From positions 1 to 64,000 of the forward strand of contig NZ_VDFW01000022.1 in assembly GCF_006152065.1 (NCBI RefSeq): a DNA stretch of 64,000 nucleotides, read 5' to 3'. The DNA is from Amycolatopsis alkalitolerans. Its GTDB lineage: Bacteria; Actinomycetota; Actinomycetes; Mycobacteriales; Pseudonocardiaceae. The number at the start of each line of letters is the position of its first letter. Position 1 is the first letter of the stretch. This document shows positions 29,764 through 38,856 of the stretch, piece after piece. Made by a program: the position numbers and the translations under genes. The notes under the pieces were generated by a model that was not told the origin of the DNA, did no database searches, and worked only from the letters and a program-made list of their open reading frames with translations.

Positions 29764-30465
29764 GTGATCCAAGACCTGGTTGTCGACGCCGTCAGTACCG
29801 CGGAGAAGAACAACACCGACGAGGTCGCGCGGGCGGCCGGGCTCGTGGTGAAGAGCCTGCGTGCCGACGGTCTCGTCTTCACCGCGGGCGCGGGACATTC
29901 GCTGGCCGCGGTGGCGGAGACGTTCTACCGCGCGGGCGGGCTCGCCTGCGTGTACCCGCTGTACCACCCGGAACTGCTGCCCCTGCACGGCGCGCGGTCG
30001 AGCACGAGGGCGGAGCGGCGCAGCGGTCTCGCGGCCGAGGTCCTCGCCGCGAAGGCCCCGGGACCCGACGACGTGCTCGTCGTGTTCTCCACTTCCGGCG
30101 TCAACCCGTACCCGGTCGAACTCGCCCGTGCCGCCCGTGCCGCCGGGGCGCCGGTGATCGCCGTCAGTTCACGGCAGTCGGTGGCCGCCGCGCCGAGGCG
30201 GGCCGGCACCACGCTGATCGAGGAGGCCGACGTGGTGCTCGACACCGGCGTGCGGCCCGGCGACGCGAGCTTCCCCGTCGAGGAACCGCGTACCGCCGCG
30301 CTCTCCACGATCCTCAACGCGCACCTGTGGAACTCCGTCCTGGCCAAGGTGGTCACACTCGCCGGAGACACGCCGCTGTGGCGCAGTTCCAACGTCGAGG
30401 GCGGGGACGAGGCCAACGCCTCGCTCTTCGCGCGCTACCAGCCCCGGATCCCCCCTCTCGGGTAA
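29764..30465 (+). CDS. SIS-domain sugar-phosphate-binding protein
   Basis: A 233-residue single SIS-domain protein. FTAGAGHSLAAVAETFYRAGG is cut here into FTAGAGHSLAAV and TFYRAGG, the phosphosugar-binding loop, followed by VLVVFSTSGVNPYPVELA with the second conserved Ser-Thr-Ser turn. Such proteins (UPF0309-like) bind or isomerise phosphosugars such as amino-sugar phosphates. The GTG at 29764 is taken from the promoter spacing. No metabolic partner is adjacent, so the substrate is unknown. Confidence 0.82.
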   Translation: MIQDLVVDAVSTAEKNNTDEVARAAGLVVKSLRADGLVFTAGAGHSLAAVAETFYRAGGLACVYPLYHPELLPLHGARSSTRAERRSGLAAEVLAAKAPGPDDVLVVFSTSGVNPYPVELARAARAAGAPVIAVSSRQSVAAAPRRAGTTLIEEADVVLDTGVRPGDASFPVEEPRTAALSTILNAHLWNSVLAKVVTLAGDTPLWRSSNVEGGDEANASLFARYQPRIPPLG

Positions 30466-30469
30466 CGGG

Positions 30470-30492
30470 TGTACGATCAGGGCAGTCGTACA
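30470..30492. promoter_or_regulatory. Operator candidate TGTACGA-N9-TCGTACA
   Basis: A perfect 7-bp inverted repeat with a 9-bp spacer in the 54 bp before the TetR gene; likely the TetR autoregulatory site. Confidence 0.65.
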
Positions 30493-30519
30493 GGACGGTT
30501 GCCCTGCCGGGAGGATCCC

Positions 30520-31101
30520 ATGACGTCGCCGGCCGCGGTCCGCGGGCGAGAGGTACGCCAGAAGCTGCTGGCCGCCGCGGTCGAACTGATCCCCGAGCGC
30601 GGCTGGACAGCGGTGAGCACCCGGATCCTGGCCGACCGCGCCGGCGTCACGCCCAGCGTCGTGCACTATCACTTCCCCTCCCTGCAAGCCCTGCTGATCG
30701 AGGCCGTGACCGGCGCGATGCGGCAGGTGCTGGCCGAGTCGGGAACGTTCTTCGAGACGGCGCGGACACCGGCGGACGCGATCGGCGGGATGCTCGCTTC
30801 GGTGGACCAGTACAGCGGCGCGGATCCGATGTCGCTGCTGTTCATCGAGGCGTACCTGGCCTCGACCCGCGACGAGCGGCTGCGCGAGGAGATCGCCGGG
30901 CTCGTCGACGGGTTCCGGCAGCGGTTGAGCCGGTGGCTGGACGAGCGCGGGGAGCCCGCGCCGGAGGCCACCGCCGCCGTACTGGCGGCTGTCATCGACG
31001 GTCTGGTCCTGCACCGCGGCCTGGGCGCCGGGGTGGACACCGGCGCCGCGGCCGCCGTGCTGCGCAAGCTCGTCACCGATCCGACACAGGAGGGGAAATG
31101 A
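30520..31101 (+). CDS. TetR family regulator
   Basis: A 193-residue repressor with HTH in about 9-54 (RQKLLAAAVELIPERGWTAV ... TPSVVHYHFPSLQALL). The ATG at 30520 has GGGAGG six bases upstream. Its stop overlaps the start of the nitroreductase gene by 4 bp, so the two form an operon under the palindrome at 30470-30492, and autoregulation together with control of the flavin/F420 enzyme is likely. Confidence 0.88.
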   Translation: MTSPAAVRGREVRQKLLAAAVELIPERGWTAVSTRILADRAGVTPSVVHYHFPSLQALLIEAVTGAMRQVLAESGTFFETARTPADAIGGMLASVDQYSGADPMSLLFIEAYLASTRDERLREEIAGLVDGFRQRLSRWLDERGEPAPEATAAVLAAVIDGLVLHRGLGAGVDTGAAAAVLRKLVTDPTQEGK

Positions 31102-31592
31102 ACGGAAAACCCGTCGGACGCCTTCTGGGCGTGGTCTTCCGCGCGCCGATTCGGCTCTACAAGCACGATCTCGGCTGGCTGCTGACCAGCCGTGTGCTGT
31201 GCCTGACCCATACCGGCCGCCGGTCCGGGCGTCGCTACCGCACGGCGCTCGAGGTGGTCGGCAGTGACAAGACCACCGGTGAGGTCTTCGCCTGCGCGGG
31301 GTTCGGGCCGTCCTCGGACTGGTACCGCAACATCCTCGCGAACCCGCCGATCGAGATCGTCGTCGGCCGCCGCCGCTTCGAACCGGCCTTTCGCGTGCTC
31401 GACGAGGACGAGGCGGCGGCCGTCATGGCGGCCTTCGAGTACCGCAACCGCTGGATCCGTCCGGTGGTGCACTTCGGACTGAGCAAGCTGCTCGGCTGGC
31501 GCTACGACGGCAGCGAGGCCGCCCGGCGGAAACTGGCCGCCCAGCTCCCGCTCGTCGGGTTCCGCCCTAAGCCGCCGCAGGCTCCTCGGTGA
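31098..31592 (+). CDS. Nitroreductase/deazaflavin (F420)-dependent oxidoreductase family
   Basis: A 164-residue protein of the Ddn-like family. CLTHTGRRSGRRYRTALEVV, FACAGFGPSSDWYRNILANP and the RRRFEPAFRVL strand are the F420-binding split-barrel motifs. The ATG at 31098 has AGGAGGGG upstream and overlaps the TetR stop. Members reduce quinones or nitroaromatics with F420H2. The 3' end overlaps the convergent ABC exporter gene by 26 bp. Confidence 0.87.
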   Translation: MNGKPVGRLLGVVFRAPIRLYKHDLGWLLTSRVLCLTHTGRRSGRRYRTALEVVGSDKTTGEVFACAGFGPSSDWYRNILANPPIEIVVGRRRFEPAFRVLDEDEAAAVMAAFEYRNRWIRPVVHFGLSKLLGWRYDGSEAARRKLAAQLPLVGFRPKPPQAPR

Positions 31593-33432
31593 ACTGGGTG
31601 TGATACAGCTCGGCGTACCGGCCCGCCGCCGCCAGCAGCTCCTCGTGCGTGCCCCGCTCCACGATCTCGCCATGCTCCACGACCAGGATCTGGTCCGCGG
31701 CGCGAACGGTGGAAAGCCGGTGCGCGATCACGAGTGCGGTCCGCCCGGCGAGCGCGTGCGTCAGCGCTTCGCCGACCGCGGCCTCGGATTCCGAGTCCAG
31801 ATGGGCGGTCGCCTCGTCGAGCACGATCACCCGCGGCTGGGCGAGCAGCAGGCGCGCGATCGTGAGCCGCTGCCGTTCCCCGCCGGAAAGCCGGTAGCCG
31901 CGCTCCCCCACAACCGTGTCGAGCCCGTCGGGCAACGTGCCCACCAAGTCGCCCAGCCGGGCCCGCCCGAGCGCGTCCCAGATCTCGTCGTCGGAGGCGC
32001 CGGGCCGCGCGTACTCGAGGTTCGCGCGGATGGTGTCGTGGAACAGGTGCCCGTCCTGCGTGACCACCCCGACGGTCTCGCGGAGTGACGCGAAGCCGAG
32101 GTCCTTGACGTCCACATCGGACAGCCGGACCGAACCGGACTCGACGTCGTACAGGCGCGGCAGGAGCGCCGCGATGGTCGACTTCCCGGCACCGGACGAG
32201 CCGACCAGCGCGACCATCTGCCCGGGCTCGGCGCGGAAGCCGATCCCGTGCAGGACCTCCTCGCCGCCCCGGTTGTCCAAAGTCGACACGTCCTCCAGTG
32301 AGGCGAGCGAGTAGCGCTCCGCGGCCGGATAGCCGAACCGCACGTCGTCGAACTCCACGCTCACCCCGCCCGGCGGCACGGTGCGAGCCCCCGGCTTCTC
32401 CGTGATCATCGGTTCGAGGTCGAGCACCTCGAAGACCCGCTCGAACGAAACCAGCGCCGTCATCACGTCCACGCGCACGTTCGCGAGGGCCGTCAGCGGG
32501 CTGTACAGCCTGGTCAGCAGCAGCGCCAGCGCGACGACCGTGCCGGGCTGCAGTTGCCCGCGGATCGCCAGCCACCCGCCGAGGCCGTAGACCAGCGCCT
32601 GCGCGAGCGCGGAAACGAGGGTGAGGCTCGTCATGAACCAGCGGGTCAGCATCGCGGTGCGCACCCCGATGTCGCGCACGCGCCCGGCGCGCGCGCCGAA
32701 CTCCTGGGCTTCCTCGCGCGGGCGGCCGAACAGCTTCACCAGGGTCGCGCCCGGCGCGGAGAACCGTTCGGTCATCTGTGTGGTCATCCCGGCGTTCAGC
32801 TGCGCCGACTCGCGCTGCAGATCGGCCATCCGGCGGCCCATCCGGCGCGCGGGCAGCACGAACACCGGCAGCAGCACCAGGGCGAGCACGGTGACCTGCC
32901 ACGACAGCGTCAGCATCACCGCGAGCGAGAGGATGAGCTGGATCGAGTTCGTGACCAGGCCCGACAGCGTCGCCGTGAAGGTCCGCTGCGCGCCGATCAC
33001 GTCGTTGTTGAGCCGGCTGACGAGCGCGCCGGTGCGGGTGCGGGTGAAGAACGCGATCGGCATCCGCTGCACGTGCTCGAACACCGCGCGTCGCAGGTCC
33101 AGGATCAGCCCTTCCCCGATCCGCGCGGACTGCCAGCGCTCGATGAGCCCGAACCCGGCGTCGGCGACCGCGAGCACCGCCACCAGCACAGCGAGCATGA
33201 TCACCAGACTGGCTTGGCGCCCGCCGACGATCGTGTCCACGACCTTGCCCGCCACCAGCGGGGTGCTCACCGCGATGACCGCGGAGACCACCGTCAGCAC
33301 CAGGAAGATCGCGAGGCTCCGCCAGTAGGGGCGCGCGAAACGCGCGACCCGGGCGACCGTGCCGGGCGTCAGCCCACGTGGGGCGTCGGCGCGCCGCATC
33401 GCCGAGCTGAGCAATGACCAGGTGTTGTCCAC
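31567..33432 (-). CDS. ABC transporter, fused permease and ATPase (multidrug/lipid exporter type)
   Basis: A 621-residue half-transporter. Six membrane helices lie in about 25-320 and the nucleotide-binding domain in about 350-610, with Walker A GSSGAGKS, signature LSGGERQR, Walker B VIVLDEAT and the H-loop IAHRLSTV. It would act as a homodimer exporting a lipid or drug. The GTG at 33432 (VDNTWSLLSSAMRR) has GGGG six bases upstream; a TTG at 33444 is the alternative. No partner half-transporter is adjacent. Confidence 0.88.
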   Translation of the reverse strand: MDNTWSLLSSAMRRADAPRGLTPGTVARVARFARPYWRSLAIFLVLTVVSAVIAVSTPLVAGKVVDTIVGGRQASLVIMLAVLVAVLAVADAGFGLIERWQSARIGEGLILDLRRAVFEHVQRMPIAFFTRTRTGALVSRLNNDVIGAQRTFTATLSGLVTNSIQLILSLAVMLTLSWQVTVLALVLLPVFVLPARRMGRRMADLQRESAQLNAGMTTQMTERFSAPGATLVKLFGRPREEAQEFGARAGRVRDIGVRTAMLTRWFMTSLTLVSALAQALVYGLGGWLAIRGQLQPGTVVALALLLTRLYSPLTALANVRVDVMTALVSFERVFEVLDLEPMITEKPGARTVPPGGVSVEFDDVRFGYPAAERYSLASLEDVSTLDNRGGEEVLHGIGFRAEPGQMVALVGSSGAGKSTIAALLPRLYDVESGSVRLSDVDVKDLGFASLRETVGVVTQDGHLFHDTIRANLEYARPGASDDEIWDALGRARLGDLVGTLPDGLDTVVGERGYRLSGGERQRLTIARLLLAQPRVIVLDEATAHLDSESEAAVGEALTHALAGRTALVIAHRLSTVRAADQILVVEHGEIVERGTHEELLAAAGRYAELYHTQFTEEPAAA

Positions 33433-33565
33433 GCCGCACCCCAAATCTCTACATTACTTCAGTTTTTCGTCACAGATGACCTGGACAACGCGCTATCCCA
33501 CCACAAACTTCCCGAGTCGGCTGCTGAATTTCGGAGACCGGGGCGCCGGCGAGAGCTGACGACGA

Positions 33566-33587
33566 TCCCCGCGTCCGCCTGCGGGGA
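33566..33587. repeat. Inverted repeat TCCCCGC-N8-GCGGGGA in a divergent intergenic region
   Basis: A perfect 7-bp inverted repeat in the 240-bp gap between the ABC exporter and the GT87-like gene, which are divergent. A terminator is unlikely at this place; an operator is possible. The rest of the gap shows no coding potential. Confidence 0.4.
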
Positions 33588-33658
33588 CCGATAGTCGGTG
33601 ATGACACGTTCGCGTACCGGCACGGCTGACACATCGCGAGGCGACGCGCGCAGACCGG

Positions 33659-33664
33659 TAGCCT
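33659..33664 (+). promoter_or_regulatory. Candidate -10 box of the GT87-like gene
   Basis: TAGCCT is 8 nt before the ATG at 33673; no ribosome-binding site. Confidence 0.45.
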
Positions 33665-33672
33665 AGCTGGTC

Positions 33673-34971
33673 ATGGGTGTCGAAGCGGTGCCACAGCCGC
33701 GCGCCCGCAGCCGGCTCGCGATCCCGCCACTGGCGCTGGACCTGCTCTTCTACGTCGGCTGCCTGGTCTACGCCGTGGTGAGCGCGGTCTCGTCGGAGTT
33801 CTACGGGTTCCGGGTCTGGGGCGGGTTCGCGGCGATCGGCTACGGGCTCGCCGCGGCGCATACGGTCTGGCTGTGGACCCAACCCCGCCGACCGGGTTTC
33901 CGGCACTCGCGCCGGCTGGGCCTGGCCGCGATCTTCGTGTTCGCGATGCTCGTGCCGCTCGCGGTGCTCGTCGTGCGGCGCCTGACCGGGGTCGACTGGC
34001 TGATCACCCCGTATTCGTGGAGCGCGCAGCCCGAGGTCTGGGTGATCGAACGCTCCGCGCGCCTGCTGCTGCGGCACGGAACGCCCTATGTGGACGTCCT
34101 GTCGCTCGGCCGCCCGCCCGTGGTCAACGACTACACGCCCTACGGCCCGGTGATGGCGCTGTTCGGCCTGCCGCGCGCTCTGTTCGGCGGCAGCCCGGTG
34201 GCCGACGCGCTGACCGACGCCCGGCTCGTCTTCGCGCTCACCGCGTGCGTGTGCGCCTGCGTGACGCTGCGGCTGATGGGCCGCCCGCGGGTGCCCGTGC
34301 GCGCGCTCCAGCTCGCCGTCGCCTGCCCGCTGACCGCGCTCACCTGGTCGGTCGCCGGACCGGATCTCGCGATCGTCGGGCTGCTGCTGGTCGCCGGCGC
34401 GCTGGCCGCACGGGATCGTCCGGTGGCCTCCGCGATCGTGCTCGCCGCGGTGGTCAGCGCCAAGCTCATCGTGGCACCGGCCGCCGTGGTGCTGGCCGTG
34501 CTCACGTTCACCCGGCTCGGGGGCCGGGCGCTCGCGCGGTTCGCCGGCACCCTCCTCGTGGCGGGTGTGGTGCTGACCATGCCCGTGCTGCTGGTCGACC
34601 CGGGAGCCTTCGTCGAGCACGTGATCCGGTTCCCGGCGGGCCTCGGGGTGGTGACCTCGCCGGCCGCCAGCCCGCTGCCCGGCCATCTCATCGCGAGTGC
34701 CGGTGCCGTGGGGAAGGCCGTGTCGTTCGTGCTCCTGGGCTCGGCGGCGGTCGCGATCATGGGCTGGCTGGTGCGCCGCCCGCCGGTGACCGGTTCGGAC
34801 GCGATGTTGCGGACCGCGGTGGGGCTCGGGGCGTTCACCCTGCTCACTCCGGCCACGCGCTACGGATATCTGGTGTACCCGCTCGTCCTGCTGGGCGCGA
34901 TGCTGTGTTTCCGCCGCGCGGAAGGCCGGGACACTATTGGTAGTACTACTACTTCTTCTTCACGCGGGTAG
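33673..34971 (+). CDS. GT87/DUF2029-like integral membrane glycosyltransferase
   Basis: A 432-residue polytopic protein with about ten hydrophobic segments. The first external loop contains SWSAQPEVWVIERSARLLLRH and then YVDVLSLGRPPVVNDYTPYGP, the proline/aspartate-rich loop of GT-C polyprenyl-phosphate-sugar transferases such as the GT87 mannosyl/arabinosyl enzymes. The donor would be a decaprenyl-phospho-sugar and the acceptor a lipoglycan. The polar tail (GRDTIGSTTTSSSRG) overlaps the convergent HTH gene by 23 bp. Assignment is by topology and loop pattern, so moderate. Confidence 0.72.
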   Translation: MGVEAVPQPRARSRLAIPPLALDLLFYVGCLVYAVVSAVSSEFYGFRVWGGFAAIGYGLAAAHTVWLWTQPRRPGFRHSRRLGLAAIFVFAMLVPLAVLVVRRLTGVDWLITPYSWSAQPEVWVIERSARLLLRHGTPYVDVLSLGRPPVVNDYTPYGPVMALFGLPRALFGGSPVADALTDARLVFALTACVCACVTLRLMGRPRVPVRALQLAVACPLTALTWSVAGPDLAIVGLLLVAGALAARDRPVASAIVLAAVVSAKLIVAPAAVVLAVLTFTRLGGRALARFAGTLLVAGVVLTMPVLLVDPGAFVEHVIRFPAGLGVVTSPAASPLPGHLIASAGAVGKAVSFVLLGSAAVAIMGWLVRRPPVTGSDAMLRTAVGLGAFTLLTPATRYGYLVYPLVLLGAMLCFRRAEGRDTIGSTTTSSSRG

Positions 34972-35158
34972 CACCACCGCGACCGCGCAACTGCACACCC
35001 GATTCGGAAAGCACGCGGTGCACAAAACCGTACGAGCGTCCGGTGGACTCCGCGAGGGCACGAATACTGGCGCCCTTCTCGTATTTCTTCTTCAGGTCAG
35101 CGGCCAGCTTGTCGCGCGTGTTGCCGGTGATCCGCGCGCCCTTCTTCAGGTCAGCCAC
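34949..35158 (-). CDS. Small actinobacterial helix-turn-helix protein
   Basis: A 69-residue basic protein starting at GTG 35158 (VADLKKGARITGNTRDKLA). The HTH is ASIRALAESTGRSYGFVHRV (about 31-50), followed by LSESGVQLRGRGG and a lysine-rich tail. It is highly conserved in actinobacteria and lies beside an ABC-F ATPase gene, as Rv1473A does beside Rv1473 in M. tuberculosis. A DNA- or RNA-binding role is likely; targets are unknown. A longer ORF start at 35224 is rejected because its extra residues are not family-like. Confidence 0.85.
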   Translation of the reverse strand: MADLKKGARITGNTRDKLAADLKKKYEKGASIRALAESTGRSYGFVHRVLSESGVQLRGRGGATRVKKK

Positions 35159-35364
35159 GTCTTTCCGCCTTCCTACGACAGTGTCCGGGGCCCTGACGGG
35201 CCTGCACTCGCAATGATCGAACACCGGGAGGCGGAATGCCAGGCGGCGGGCGAAAAAATCCTCGGAACCGGCAGATATTGGGCCATTTCAGTGTGGTTGC
35301 CTTCAACAACTAAACACCCTGGGGGCACCATTCACCGGATCGTCTTATTGTTGGCGACCGGTCA

Positions 35365-35402
35365 CCGCCCGTCGCGCTCGACTATCGAGCCGCGACGGGC
35401 GG
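35365..35402 (-). terminator. Strong hairpin downstream of the ABC-F gene
   Basis: CCGCCCGTCGCG (35365-35376) pairs perfectly with CGCGACGGGCGG (35391-35402), and the loop contains a further CTCGA/TCGAG pairing. It starts 7 nt after the ABC-F stop on the minus strand. No T-run follows. Confidence 0.7.
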
Positions 35403-35408
35403 CGAAGA

Positions 35409-37037
35409 TCAGGCAAGCTGCACGAGTTCCAGGTAATCGGCCGACCAGTGATCCTCGGTGCCGTCGGGCAGCAGGATCACGCGCTCCGGTTCGAGCGCCT
35501 CGACCGCGCCCGGATCATGCGTCACCAGCACGACCGCGCCGGCGTAGGTGCGCAGCGCCTGGAGCACCTGCTGGCGGCTCGCCGGATCCAGGTTGTTCGT
35601 GGGCTCGTCGAGCAGCAGCACGTTCGCCGCGCTCGAAACCAGGCCGGCGAGCGCGAGCCGCGTCTTCTCGCCGCCGGAAAGGGTGCCGGCCGGCTGCTCG
35701 AGCTGTTCCCCGGTGAACAGGAACGAGCCCAGCAGGTTCCGCAGCTCCTGCGCGCCGGTGTCCGGGGCCAGATGCCGGATGTTCTCCCAGACCGACGCTT
35801 CGTGATCGAGCGTTTCGTGTTCCTGGGCGTAGTAGCCGAGGCGCAGCCCGTGCCCCGGCTCGACGTTTCCCGTGTCGGGCGTCTCCATCTGCCCGAGCAA
35901 CCGCAGCAGCGTGGTCTTCCCGGCACCGTTGAGGCCCAGCACGACGACCTTCGAACCGCGGTCGATCGCCAGGTCGACCCCGGTGAAGATCTCCAGCGAA
36001 CCGTACGATTTGGACAGATTCGCCGCGGTGAGCGGGGTCCGGCCGCAGGAGGCCGGCGCGGGGAACTTGATATGCGCGACCTTGTCCGCGTGGCGCGTCT
36101 CGTCGAGGTTCGCGAGCATCTGCTCCGCGCGGCGGGCCATGTTCTTGGCCGCGACGGCCTTCGTGGCCTTGGCCCCGAGCTTCGCCGCCTGCTGCTGCAG
36201 GGCCGAAGCCTTCTTCTCAGCGTTCGCCCGCTCGCGGCGGCGGCGCTTCTCGTCGGTCGCCCGCGCGTCGAGATAACGCTTCCAGTCCATGTTGTAGTGA
36301 TCGAGTTCGCCGCGCGTCGCGTCGAGGAACCACACCTTGTTGACCACCTCGCCGAGCAGCTCGACGTCGTGGCTGATCACCACGAGACCGCCTTCGTGCG
36401 TCTTGAGGAAGCCGCGCAGCCAGTTGATCGAGTCGGCGTCGAGGTGGTTCGTCGGCTCGTCCAGCAGCAGGATCGTGTCCGAGCGGCCCGAGGCACCGGC
36501 GTCCGAAGCCGCGAACAGGATGCGGGCGAGTTCGACCCGGCGGCGCTGCCCACCGGACAGCGTGCTCAGCGGCTGTGCGAGAACCCGTTCGGCGAGGCCG
36601 AGATTCGAGCAGATTCGCGCGGCCTCGCTTTCCGCGGCGTACCCGCCGAGCGAGGCGAACCGTTCCTCCAGGCGCCCGTACTTGCGGATCGCCCGGTCCC
36701 GCGCGGACTCGTCGACCAGTTCGGACATGGCCGTCTGCGCCTTTTCCATCTCCCGCAGGAGGGCGTCGAGCCCGCGCGCGGACAGCACCCGGTCCTTCGC
36801 GGACACCGACAGGTTGCCTTCGCGCGGATCCTGCGGCAGGTAACCGATTTCACTGCCGTAGCGGACGTCGCCGGCGTAGGGCTGGCCTTCGCCGGCCAGG
36901 ACCTTGAGCGTGGTGGTCTTGCCCGCGCCGTTACGGCCCACGAGGCCGACGCGGTCGCCGGGCTGGATGCGGAGGGTGGTGCCGGCGAGCAGGATGCGCG
37001 AGCCGGCGCGCAGCTCGAGGCCGGTGGCCGTGATCAA
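35409..37037 (-). CDS. ABC-F family ATPase (ribosome-associated)
   Basis: A 542-residue soluble protein with two ATPase domains and no membrane helices. Walker A motifs are GRNGAGKTTT and GLNGAGKTTL, signatures LSGGQRRR and LSGGEKTR, and Walker B LLLDEPTNHLD and LLLDEPTNNLD. The charged linker between them (about 250-310, KRRRRERANAEKKASALQQQ) is the P-site tRNA interaction motif region. ABC-F proteins act on ribosomes in translation quality control or antibiotic resistance. The start is TTG 37037 with GGGAG upstream. Whether it is EttA-like housekeeping or a resistance factor cannot be settled. Confidence 0.92.
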   Translation of the reverse strand: MITATGLELRAGSRILLAGTTLRIQPGDRVGLVGRNGAGKTTTLKVLAGEGQPYAGDVRYGSEIGYLPQDPREGNLSVSAKDRVLSARGLDALLREMEKAQTAMSELVDESARDRAIRKYGRLEERFASLGGYAAESEAARICSNLGLAERVLAQPLSTLSGGQRRRVELARILFAASDAGASGRSDTILLLDEPTNHLDADSINWLRGFLKTHEGGLVVISHDVELLGEVVNKVWFLDATRGELDHYNMDWKRYLDARATDEKRRRRERANAEKKASALQQQAAKLGAKATKAVAAKNMARRAEQMLANLDETRHADKVAHIKFPAPASCGRTPLTAANLSKSYGSLEIFTGVDLAIDRGSKVVVLGLNGAGKTTLLRLLGQMETPDTGNVEPGHGLRLGYYAQEHETLDHEASVWENIRHLAPDTGAQELRNLLGSFLFTGEQLEQPAGTLSGGEKTRLALAGLVSSAANVLLLDEPTNNLDPASRQQVLQALRTYAGAVVLVTHDPGAVEALEPERVILLPDGTEDHWSADYLELVQLA

Positions 37038-37164
37038 GGGAACTCCCGGGTATGGGGGTGGGCAAAGGGCAGCACGAACAAGCGCGCCGCTACTCCAGCA
37101 GAATTTCCCGGTACCCCATGCCTCCAGTGTAGCGATCAGGTGCCAGCGATTTTCCCGGCCTTGC

Positions 37165-38721
37165 TCACAGCACGAACGAATCCGACCACGGCTGGGAGGA
37201 CCGGCCCGACAGCGCCTCCAGCAGGGACGCCGCCTGCCGGTCGGTCAGCGAGGACACGAAGTCGATCACCGCGCGCCCGCGCGCGAGCCGGCGCACCGCG
37301 TCCTCCCCCTCGATCCGCTCGCCGGTCGCGCCGACGAGCAGCTCCGGCGCGCTCACCGCGAGCTCGCCGTACTCGGCGTGCGCGAGCTCGACCAGATCGT
37401 GCAGGCGCCGCGGCAGCCGCGACTGCTCGTCCCGGTCGCCGAGCCACGCGTCGAGCGCGTCGACCAGCGTGGTCACCAGGCTCGCCTGTCCGCGCTGGTG
37501 CAGCGCGAGCTCGGGGCGCAGCAGCACGAACCGCCGGTGCACGAACTTGAGCACGGCCACCTCGTGCCATTGCGCCGCGCGCAGGGAGACATGCCCGGAC
37601 CGCGTCGTCGGCGATTCCAGTACGACCATGCCGCCGACCAGCCGTGAGGTCCAGCGCGCCGAGAACGCGGCCGTGGCCTGTTCGGCTTCGATCGAACCGT
37701 CGAAGCCGCCCGCCAGCAGCCCGTCGACCAGCTCGGTGCGCACGCGCGCGACCGCGTCGGCGAACGCGTCGTCGTCGACGATCCAGGAGTCGCGGGCGTG
37801 GAGACGGCGGCGCAGCCGTTCGAGCGACCGGCCGGGACGGCGGGTCTGCCCGGCCAGCTCCGCACTGTCCAGTTCGGCCAGTTCGAGGGCGTGCGCGAGC
37901 CACTGCCCCAGCTCGGTCGCGACCGCCGCGTACTGCAGCACCCCGATCCGGTGGAAGTCCGTGATGTCGTGGATGGCGTAGGCGATGTCGTCCGCGGTGT
38001 CCATCACCGAGGCTTCGATCGTCTGCTGCCACGGCTCGAGCACCCCGGCGTACGGTGCCCGCGCCTGCAGCACGTCGTCGAGCTCGGTGCTGTACGCGGC
38101 GAACTTCGCCGAACCGGTGCCCGGCGCGTCGGCCGGTTCGGCGGCGCCGCGCGGCGGGTTCGGCATCGTGCGGGGGTGCGGCTCGGGCCAGTGCAGCCGC
38201 GTCCACGGGTACTTCAGGACGGCGGCGCGCATCGCCGCGGTCAGGTCGAGGCCGACGGCGGACGGGCCGCGCACGTCGGTGGTGGTGAGGATGCGGAAGG
38301 TCTGGGCGTTGCCCTCGAACCCGTCCGCCAGGCCGAACCGGTGCCGCGCGACGCGGTCAAGCACCTGCTCGCCGAGATGCCCGAACGGCGGGTGCCCGAG
38401 ATCATGCGCGAACGCCGCGGCCTCGGCGACGTCCGGGTCGAGCCCGCCGAGCTTGCCGATCAGCTCGGCGGCGCCGGGCTCGGCCAGCAGCCGGTCGCTG
38501 ATCGCCCGCGCGACCTGGGCGACCTTGAGGCTGTGGGTCAGCCGGTTGTGCAGCAGCCCCGATCCGGCGGCGCTGACCACCTGGGTGACCCCGCCGAGCC
38601 GCGCGAAGAACGGGGACGCCACGATCCGGTCCCGGTCCGCGCGGAACGGGCTGTCCGCCAGGTCCGGCCAGCCCGCTTCGGCCGCGTCGTCCCGGCGCCG
38701 CCTGCGGAGATCAGCATGCAT
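37165..38721 (-). CDS. dgt: Deoxyguanosinetriphosphate triphosphohydrolase-like HD protein
   Basis: A 518-residue HD-domain dNTP triphosphohydrolase. The metal site is NRLTHSLKV (His63), FAHDLGHPPFGHLGE (His106-Asp107, His110) and MDTADDIAYAIHD further on. The enzyme releases tripolyphosphate from dGTP, controlling dNTP pools. The ATG at 38721 has GGTGGGG upstream. The protein is in the long actinobacterial/bacterial dgt subfamily, with extra C-terminal helices (about 330-518). The gene stands alone between ABC-F and a divergent EAL-GGDEF gene. Confidence 0.9.
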   Translation of the reverse strand: MHADLRRRRRDDAAEAGWPDLADSPFRADRDRIVASPFFARLGGVTQVVSAAGSGLLHNRLTHSLKVAQVARAISDRLLAEPGAAELIGKLGGLDPDVAEAAAFAHDLGHPPFGHLGEQVLDRVARHRFGLADGFEGNAQTFRILTTTDVRGPSAVGLDLTAAMRAAVLKYPWTRLHWPEPHPRTMPNPPRGAAEPADAPGTGSAKFAAYSTELDDVLQARAPYAGVLEPWQQTIEASVMDTADDIAYAIHDITDFHRIGVLQYAAVATELGQWLAHALELAELDSAELAGQTRRPGRSLERLRRRLHARDSWIVDDDAFADAVARVRTELVDGLLAGGFDGSIEAEQATAAFSARWTSRLVGGMVVLESPTTRSGHVSLRAAQWHEVAVLKFVHRRFVLLRPELALHQRGQASLVTTLVDALDAWLGDRDEQSRLPRRLHDLVELAHAEYGELAVSAPELLVGATGERIEGEDAVRRLARGRAVIDFVSSLTDRQAASLLEALSGRSSQPWSDSFVL

Positions 38722-38856
38722 CGCCCCACCGTACTGTTCCGCATCGTGAGACCGGATCGGGCAAACCGGCCGAGCCCGGATAACTCTCGGGGCACCTGGG
38801 TGAACATCAGCCGACAACTCTGGAGATATACCCTCTGACCGGCGAGTATCAGGTCC

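Noticed and set aside
33566-33587. Hairpin as a terminator
   Set aside because: It lies between divergent genes, so no transcript should end here; listed only as an inverted repeat.
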